DNA from: Psychromonas algicola
Lineage (GTDB): Bacteria > Pseudomonadota > Gammaproteobacteria > Enterobacterales > Psychromonadaceae
Assembly: GCF_004378355.1 (NCBI RefSeq)
Contig: NZ_SNUB01000011.1
Span: forward strand, 1 to 64,000
Reading direction: 5' to 3'
DNA: 64,000 bases
The position numbers and the translations under genes are program-made. The notes under the pieces are model-generated. The model saw only the letters and a program-made list of their open reading frames with translations. It made no database searches and was not told where the DNA came from. Below, one piece after another: positions 58,639 to 64,000 of the stretch. How positions within the stretch are numbered: position 1 is the stretch's first letter; each line of letters begins with the position of its first letter.

Positions 58639-58956
58639 ATGAGATTTAGTCATAAAGATAAAAAAGATGAGCGTGTATCCAGTCAATCAACTTATGCGTT
58701 TGATTATCCAGATAAATTAGATCAAGCACCTTTAGGTTTAGGCGTATTTGTTCTGTTGAATGAAGCGAGTGATGTGTTATATGTTGGGTGTGCCGTCAAA
58801 AGTCGTTTTGAGGTTGCGTTATCAGAATTAAAAGGTAAAAGTGCTGCACGTGATGTGGTGAGTTATCGTTGGTTTATTACTAATGATGAGTTAAGTGCTA
58901 ATACATTAAAAATGGATTGGATTGAAAAATACCAACCAAGTAATCAAGTTTTGTGA
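58639..58956 (+). CDS. Small GIY-YIG-like protein
   Basis: A 105-residue protein. LGVFVLLNEASDVLYVGCA matches the start of the GIY-YIG fold with a Phe in place of the first Tyr. An Arg follows in VKSRFEVAL, and the end WIEKYQPSNQVL resembles the Glu-x-x-x-Y-x-P-x-N region. If correct it would be a degenerate nuclease-fold protein. Activity is doubtful because the motif is incomplete. It is flanked by repeat copies B and C. Confidence 0.55.
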   Translation: MRFSHKDKKDERVSSQSTYAFDYPDKLDQAPLGLGVFVLLNEASDVLYVGCAVKSRFEVALSELKGKSAARDVVSYRWFITNDELSANTLKMDWIEKYQPSNQVL

Positions 58957-59018
58957 TTATTGTTTTTGATTCGTTTTTATTGTTCTTTGTGGGAATGCAT
59001 ATTTGTGATTGGTTGATC

Positions 59019-59287
59019 GCTCGTCTGCGCTCGTCGTTGCAGTTTGATATAGCATTGCTTGGTGTTTCGCCTTGTCGGCGACTCTACTTTTTCTTGGTCA
59101 GAAGAAAAAGTAAGCCAAAAGACTGACATCGAATCGCTTTCTAATCCAAACAATGTAGAACTTTCTTAACGCACCAGTTCATACGGCACGTCCATGTGCG
59201 GGATGAACTTACAGCAAACGTCCTGTTTGCTGTTGCTGAAAGTTATCCATTGTTTGGGAAAGCTCAACGGTGACAATGTCGTAGCCG
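59019..59287 (+). repeat. Structured dispersed repeat, copy C
   Basis: Head GCTCGTCTGCGCTCGTC (59019-59035), the CGCC/GGCG and ACTTTTTCT/AGAAAAAGT modules, hairpin 1 59177-59208 (GTTCAT/ATGAAC) and hairpin 2 CAGCAAAC/GTTTGCTG (59212-59232). Its second half is nearly identical to copy B apart from one base that weakens the inner stem. Confidence 0.85.
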
Positions 59288-59520
59288 TGTTGAGTGATAT
59301 TTCATTATCTACAGAAAACTAAATTGTATATTTCTGCAGTAAATGCGGAACTTTTCCGCCTTTTATATGATAAAGGTTTTATGTTTTTATTTGAACGCTT
59401 GATTTAATGCTTTATTACACTAAAGTAACATCTAATTTATCAAATTAAACTATTCTGTTTTTCCACTGTAAATACGGAGTAATTCGGCTTAGTTACACTG
59501 TTATAAGCCTTTAGGAAACC

Positions 59521-59928
59521 ATGTATCAATTACCCGAAGCTAGAAAAATAATCGAAAGTACTTTAGAAAACTATAAACATGAATTCCATGATTTAGTAAA
59601 AAGGTATGCTGACTATTGCATTAATAAAAATCAAAAATATTGTGATTTTTTCGTGGATATAGCTACTTTGATGAATGGTGGCTGGGGAATAAGTTCTGAA
59701 CATTATACTGATTGTTTACCTGAATTCAGAGAATTTGATTGGTATGAGATATTACTCATTGATGAAGAACGCGATCCTGAAAGTCTATATATACCACTCC
59801 TTAATCAATCATATAAGATAGGTTATTTATGGATTGAACGACAATTGGCGATATTAAAAATTGAAATCCAATGCATAGAAATTCGGCTATATCACAATGG
59901 TAATGGAGAATATCAAAAATTAGTGTAA
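59521..59928 (+). CDS. Hypothetical protein, 135 residues
   Basis: Not recognised. It is acidic and soluble-looking, with N-terminal helical stretch KIIESTLENYKHEFHDLVKRY, a central GGWGISSEHYTDCLPEF and a C-terminal part with alternating hydrophobics (ILKIEIQCIEIRLYHNG). No signal peptide or membrane segment. It lies between repeat copies C (plus) and D (inverted). A small-protein immunity or adaptor role is only a guess. Base composition is similar to its neighbours. Confidence 0.65.
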   Translation: MYQLPEARKIIESTLENYKHEFHDLVKRYADYCINKNQKYCDFFVDIATLMNGGWGISSEHYTDCLPEFREFDWYEILLIDEERDPESLYIPLLNQSYKIGYLWIERQLAILKIEIQCIEIRLYHNGNGEYQKLV

Positions 59929-59945
59929 TCGGCTTATAAATCTAC

Positions 59946-60302
59946 AATGCTCGGCAGCCACTTGGTTAATTAAATAATATCAAAGAGCTAATCATAAAAC
60001 CTTACTCTATGCGGCTACGACATCGTCACCGTTGAGCTTTCCCAAATCATGAATTGTTTTTAGCAAACCCAAACAGGATGTTTGGGGTAGGCTCGTTCTG
60101 GCCATGGATGGCCAGCAAGAGCCGGTGCGTTATAAAAGATTATTTTAAAACATAGGTATTATTTGGATCAGAAAGCGATTCGGTGTCAGTCTCTTTGCCT
60201 GTTGTGGGTAAAAAGCCTCTTCTGGTAAGAGAAAGTAAAGTCGCCGATAGGGCGAAATACCAAGTTATGAAATATCAAACTGCTATGATGAGCGTAGACG
60301 AA
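59946..60302 (-). repeat. Structured dispersed repeat, copy D (inverted)
   Basis: Read on the minus strand it has the same order, with head near 60287-60302. Its hairpins differ: hairpin 1 GGCTC/GAGCC with CTGGCCA/TGGCCAG (60090-60123) and hairpin 2 CCCAAAC/GTTTGGG (60068-60086). The outer end AATGCTCGGCAGCCACTTGG (59946-59965) recurs in copy E. Confidence 0.85.
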
Positions 60303-60354
60303 CCAATCACTAAGCTCTTAATTTTAAGGTTTATTCTGACCAATTCAAACTCCC

Positions 60355-61239
60355 TTAGCTTAATAACTTCTCCAAATAAGTCGTTAAAAAACTCATTAAC
60401 ACCCTTATCCTGCGGTTATGTTGAACGTCTGCGTGACAGACCAACCAGAACTCTAAATGAGGCAATTTAATCTCTGTCATTAGTTCATTTAATTCATCCC
60501 ATTGTTGAATAAGATGCTTGTGAGTAATGGTGATGCCTGCTCCTTTTCTTGCTAGCTCAATTTGCAATGGTAAGAAGTCTGTTTTTAAATAAAAATCCTT
60601 TTCAACAACGGGTAAGCCTAGTTGTTTTATTAATTTTATAAATTGAGGATCTTTGTCATAACCTATTAAAGTATGTTGTTCGATTTCTTGTAAATTTTTT
60701 GGGGAGCCGTGTTTGCTTAAATAATCATTACTTGCCACAAAATTAAGTTCGATATTGGGTAGGCGTTTAGCAAACAACTCTGGTTGAGTGGGTCTAAACA
60801 TTCTTAAAGCAATATCGGCATCTCGCTTGTGCAAACTTGTTGATTGATTTGAAATATCTATCTCAACTTGAATTTCGGGATAGCTCTGATTAAATTCGGC
60901 AATGGCTTCTGGTAAATAATAAAGCCCAATGACTTCATTTGCGCTAACTCTTACATTGCCCGCTAATGACATTATCGAGCCTGAAGCAGTGCGCACGAAC
61001 TGCTCTGATGCTTGTTGCATCATCTCGCTGCTTTCTATTAATTTAGCCCCTAAATCCGTGAGTTTTAAGCCTTGAGTACTGCGTTCAAAAAGCGTAATTT
61101 GCAATTTTTTTTCTAATAATGCTATTTGACGACTTAATGTTGGTTGAGAAATATTAAGGGCTTTTGCAGCTTTGGATAAACTACCTAACTTTGCAACGGA
61201 AGAAAAAATTTGGATAAGTTCCCAAGATAGATGATTCAT
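60355..61239 (-). CDS. LysR-type transcriptional regulator
   Basis: A LysR regulator of 294 residues with helix-turn-helix GSLSKAAKALNISQPTLSRQI (about 19-39) and an effector domain. It is divergent from the membrane protein gene at 61450, its likely target. Effector unknown. The 3' end abuts repeat copy D. Confidence 0.9.
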   Translation of the reverse strand: MNHLSWELIQIFSSVAKLGSLSKAAKALNISQPTLSRQIALLEKKLQITLFERSTQGLKLTDLGAKLIESSEMMQQASEQFVRTASGSIMSLAGNVRVSANEVIGLYYLPEAIAEFNQSYPEIQVEIDISNQSTSLHKRDADIALRMFRPTQPELFAKRLPNIELNFVASNDYLSKHGSPKNLQEIEQHTLIGYDKDPQFIKLIKQLGLPVVEKDFYLKTDFLPLQIELARKGAGITITHKHLIQQWDELNELMTEIKLPHLEFWLVCHADVQHNRRIRVLMSFLTTYLEKLLS

Positions 61240-61449
61240 TATTTCCTTTCCTTGTGATCATTCATTTCAATATTAAATCAGAATACGCTATTCATATTTG
61301 AATGGCGACAGGTGCCTTTTGGTTATTCGCTATAAAATTATGATCAGTATACTGAGCGCATCATCTAATGAGTTCTGTTTACGTAATAGATTTCATTGGT
61401 TTATTCAAACTTATCGTGATTGGTATTAATCATTGAAGGAATTATTATT

Positions 61450-62142
61450 ATGTTTGTTGGTCATTATGCTGTTAGTTTTGCACTTAAAGCGACTCAGAAA
61501 AAAGCCTCTTTAGGTTTGTTATTTATTGGCGTTCAGTTTGTGGATCTTTTGTTTTTCTCATTCACATTATTTGGCATAGAGCGTTTTAATCTTATTGAAA
61601 ACTATACTGAATCTACGCATTTTCAGTTGGAATTTATGCCTTATAGTCACAGTTTAGTTGCGGTTCTTATATGGTCTGCACTTGTTTATTTTCTATTAAG
61701 GTTATTAGTCAAAAAAGAAAAGGGGCTGAGTGGGAAGATCTCGGTTGCTTTTGCATTAGCTATCGCGGTTATTTCTCATTGGTGTTTGGATTTAATCGTA
61801 CATACGCCGGATTTGCCATTATTTATAGATAACACACATTTCTATGGTTTTGGTTTATGGAACAATGCGTTGCTAACTTATATTTTGGAAGCAATCTTAT
61901 TGGTTGGCGGATTATATCTGTATATGAAGTCTACTTATCATTCCGGCATCAATGAAACGGCTATTGCGAGATACGGCATGCCATTTTTTGTTGTGCTGTT
62001 ATTAATCGTTAACTTCATTAATATTTTTGGACCATTGTCATTAGAAGAAACCACACAAAGCAGTGCAATAACCGCGCTTGCTCTTTACCTCGTTTTTGCA
62101 ATCATTGCGTTCTGGTTAGATAAGAAACGAGTTTGTTCATAG
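61450..62142 (+). CDS. Polytopic membrane protein, DUF457/YdjM-like
   Basis: A membrane protein of 230 residues with about six or seven helices. FVGHYAVSFALK at the start, MPYSHSLVAVLIW and SHWCLDLIVHTPDLPL carry conserved His and Asp. These resemble the membrane-bound metal-dependent hydrolase-like family that includes E. coli YdjM. No activity is established. AAGGA nine bases before ATG 61450 decides the start. It is divergent from the LysR gene. Confidence 0.65.
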   Translation: MFVGHYAVSFALKATQKKASLGLLFIGVQFVDLLFFSFTLFGIERFNLIENYTESTHFQLEFMPYSHSLVAVLIWSALVYFLLRLLVKKEKGLSGKISVAFALAIAVISHWCLDLIVHTPDLPLFIDNTHFYGFGLWNNALLTYILEAILLVGGLYLYMKSTYHSGINETAIARYGMPFFVVLLLIVNFINIFGPLSLEETTQSSAITALALYLVFAIIAFWLDKKRVCS

Positions 62143-62162
62143 GGATATAGTGAAAGTTATAA

Positions 62163-62526
62163 AATGCTGGGCAGCCACTTGGTTAAGTAAATAATAGTAA
62201 ACAGTTAATCTATTAATTAACTAATATCAAACAGTTAATAATAAAACCTTACTCAAAGGGGCTACATCAATCCCTCCCGTTGAGTTTTTCTGAATCAATT
62301 ACAGACTTTAGCAAGCTAAGGCAGGAAGCCGTTGCTAGCTCATTTCGAGACATGGATGTCGAGTATGAGCGGTGCGTTTAGAAGGCTGTGATTCATTCAG
62401 ATAAAAAAACGAATTGGGAGCCAGTCTTTTTGCTTACTTTATTCTTCTGGTAAGAAAAAGTATGTCGCCGACAGGGCGAAAACGCTGCTAATAATTATCA
62501 AAATGATCCGACGAGCGCAGACGAGC
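62163..62526 (-). repeat. Structured dispersed repeat, copy E (inverted)
   Basis: Read on the minus strand it has head GCTCGTCTGCGCTCGTC (62510-62526), hairpin 1 62338-62370 (GCTCAT/ATGAGC outside) and a hairpin 2 like copy A. Against copy A, the sixth pair of hairpin 1 is T-A instead of G-C. The outer end AATGCTGGGCAGCCACTTGG recurs in copy D. Confidence 0.85.
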
Positions 62527-62677
62527 CTACTGGCATTTCTATTTGGATAGCAAGGAAAACCGAATAACTAGCAAACCAATAAAAGAGTTGACTGTTTTTG
62601 TGTTTCCCACATGATAACCTACCTCTGAATCTGCTTAACGCAGCTAACTCTCTGATAAAAATAAAAGGTATTGTTAT

Positions 62678-63055
62678 ATGGAAATGGATGAATCGATCAA
62701 TGTATTTGGCGAAGCATTAGAAATGTGTTGTGAAGATCCTGTGACTGGGTTTTACCGCGATGGTAAATGCAATACTAATAAACAAGATGTGGGCTCGCAT
62801 ACTGTTTGTATTAAAGTGACACAAGCATTCTTAGAATATTCTAAATCGAAAGGTAACGACTTATCGACACCTGTTCCTGAATATGGTTTTGAAGGGTTAA
62901 AAGAAGGCCATAGCTGGTGTTTATGTGCAATGCGATGGTTAGAAGCGGAACAAGCAAATATGGCACCGAGAGTTCACCTTAAAAGAACACATATTAAAGC
63001 CTTGGAAATAGTCCCAATCGCTTTATTAAAACACTACGCGCTAGATCTTAATTAA
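62678..63055 (+). CDS. DUF2237 family protein
   Basis: A 125-residue protein with the family pattern NVFGEALEMCCEDPVTGFYRDGKCNT, DVGSHTVCIKVT, FSKSKGNDLSTP-like EYSKSKGNDLSTPVPEYGF, and SWCLCAMRWLEA. Conserved Cys residues suggest metal or redox chemistry, but the function is unknown. AAGG lies before the ATG. It is flanked by repeat copy E. Confidence 0.9.
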   Translation: MEMDESINVFGEALEMCCEDPVTGFYRDGKCNTNKQDVGSHTVCIKVTQAFLEYSKSKGNDLSTPVPEYGFEGLKEGHSWCLCAMRWLEAEQANMAPRVHLKRTHIKALEIVPIALLKHYALDLN

Positions 63056-63106
63056 TAGTTTGATGGCAAAGTGCTCGCTCATTTAGTGAATTTTTAAGCT
63101 TAAAGT

Positions 63107-63160
63107 GTTAATAATAAAATCTTGCTCAACGTGGCTGAAACAACGCCACAATTGAGCGAA
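63107..63160 (-). repeat. Partial repeat end
   Basis: TTAATAATAAAATCTTGCTC followed by a GTGGC/GCCAC hairpin resembles the outer end of copies D and E (ATAAAACCTTACTC, then GGCTAC). It also ends at a TTGAGC like the TTGAGCTTT of D. It is either a degenerate fragment or a coincidence. The rest of the 63056-63370 gap shows nothing. Confidence 0.4.
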
Positions 63161-63370
63161 TAAACCAATAACATCTTACCTATTAAATTTAATTGCCACT
63201 TATCATCCTACTTATTTGCATGACAAAGGCTTGATTTTTAATTTCGCTTTCTAGACTTCATGGTTATATCGCATAGTATTAAAACCCTCTTTATAAACTC
63301 ATTTCTGTTGTTACTTGATGGCAGTAAATAAGTCGATCTTAATATTCATTAATATGTACCAAAGGAAACT

Positions 63371-64000
63371 ATGAATAAATCTACTCTACTATTATTGGTG
63401 CTTGTCTGTTTGTTTCAAACAGGTTGTTCATTAGCGCCGTCTGCTGCAAATCGTGCTTATAAAGCATATGATGCCAATGACCATAAGGAGTCATTAAGGC
63501 TAGCGACGCGTGCTTTAACTAAGTATGAATATTCTCGTGAGGATACTGCTAATTTATTGTTGTTAAAAGCAGATAATTATTTGAAGTTAGACAATGACGT
63601 TAAAGCATCAGGGACACTCAATTACATTCTTGATGAATATGTTGATACTGAAGCTGCTTATAAAGCAAAATCTATGCTGGGATCAGTTGATACTTTAAAT
63701 GATTTAAGTAAATCTTCTTATGAAGAGTTGTATGAGAAGAGTCAGATCCAAGCTGCAACGAAAGTAGGTAAAAAATACTTATCAAGCATCTCTACTGGTG
63801 ACTTTAAGTTAAGTTGGCAAGCTTCACTTAACAAATGTGCTGAAGAACATAAGGACACTACTTTTAAATTTAAGGTTGTGGCTGAAATTTTACTTGAAGG
63901 TAATGTTTCAAAGGTTGTTACTGAAGAAAAATCAACTCCATTTGTTGAGTGTGTGATAACTAGTATTAAAGCTTTTACCTATCCGACTCCAGCGTTTAAC
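63371..64000 (+). CDS. Lipoprotein, C-terminally truncated by the window edge
   Basis: An open frame of 210 codons with no stop before the window ends. A lipoprotein signal ends QTGC (Cys19), so the mature protein should be lipidated. The N-terminal half looks like a tetratricopeptide-like repeat region (AYKAYDANDHKESLRLATRAL and NLLLLKADNYLK). The end contains FVECVITSIKAFTYPTPAFN, which resembles the C-x-(n)-YP-P core of AgmX/PglI-type TonB-like domains. AAAGGA precedes the ATG. Function unknown. Confidence 0.75.
   Translation, partial: MNKSTLLLLVLVCLFQTGCSLAPSAANRAYKAYDANDHKESLRLATRALTKYEYSREDTANLLLLKADNYLKLDNDVKASGTLNYILDEYVDTEAAYKAKSMLGSVDTLNDLSKSSYEELYEKSQIQAATKVGKKYLSSISTGDFKLSWQASLNKCAEEHKDTTFKFKVVAEILLEGNVSKVVTEEKSTPFVECVITSIKAFTYPTPAFN

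Noticed and set aside
60183-60470. 95-codon open frame on the plus strand
   Set aside because: Runs through repeat copy D and into the antisense of a LysR gene. No support for coding.
57937-62526. Integron cassette array
   Set aside because: The repeats bracket small genes, but they are in both orientations and lack the paired RYYYAAC/GTTRRRY ends of attC sites. No integrase is visible.
57937-62526. CRISPR array
   Set aside because: Copies are hundreds of bases long, irregularly spaced and separated by genes. No cas genes.

Overview
The window is AT-rich and gene-dense, and reads as a chromosome segment of a marine gammaproteobacterium. The evidence is MSHA-type minor pilins, bacterial-type PdhR-AceEF-Lpd, MlaFEDCB-IbaG-MurA, an Lpt/RpoN/PTS-Ntr cluster, RplM-RpsI-PetABC-SspAB, and MiaB-YbeZ-YbeY-CorC-Lnt. 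The overall flavour (low GC, MSHA genes, a divergent long AcnB) suggests an Alteromonadales relative, most like Psychromonas. That placement is an inference from gene content only.

Layout. 0-2.3 kb: the right end of an IS4-like insertion sequence, then four MSHA minor-pilin/biogenesis genes (mshC, D, O, P). 2.4-7.7 kb: xseA, guaB-guaA and ampD. 7.8-9.7 kb: a dCache chemoreceptor. 10-16.8 kb: pdhR-aceE-aceF-lpd, with PdhR-like operators upstream and a foldable aceE leader. 17.2-22.5 kb: acnB, a 1.1 kb AT-rich non-coding stretch, a regulator with DNA-binding and receiver domains in reversed order, and yacL. 22.5-29.5 kb (minus strand): kdsC-lptC-lptA-lptB-rpoN-ptsN-rapZ-npr-mgtE. 29.8-34.3 kb (plus strand): mlaFEDCB-ibaG-murA. 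34.4-38.5 kb: degS, pykF and degQ. 38.8-45.6 kb: zapE, rplM-rpsI, a ferritin, petABC and sspAB. 45.7-52.6 kb: miaB-ybeZ-ybeY-corC-lnt, divergent from a ubiF-like gene. 52.7-56.3 kb: maeA and a LysR/DJ-1 divergent pair.

56.5-64 kb is an accessory stretch. It opens with a two-gene ParD-like/methionine aminopeptidase operon that has a repeated palindromic operator. It continues as small unrelated genes separated by five main copies of a roughly 180-375 bp structured repeat, in both orientations. The copies share a scaffold but carry different hairpin arms that keep their self-complementarity. Two copies differ by a compensated base-pair swap. With the ParD-like/Map pair, this repeat family is the most unusual content of the window.

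How the genes fit together. PdhR, AceE, AceF and Lpd form the pyruvate dehydrogenase unit feeding the TCA cycle (AcnB), with PykF and MaeA supplying pyruvate. GuaB and GuaA make GMP. KdsC, LptABC, the Mla system, MurA, Lnt, DegS and DegQ serve the envelope. PetABC is the cytochrome bc1 complex. RpoN with PtsN, NPr and RapZ is the nitrogen-related regulatory cluster. Start sites were chosen from Shine-Dalgarno spacing and family length. All family assignments are by recognition from the translated sequence, without database searches.
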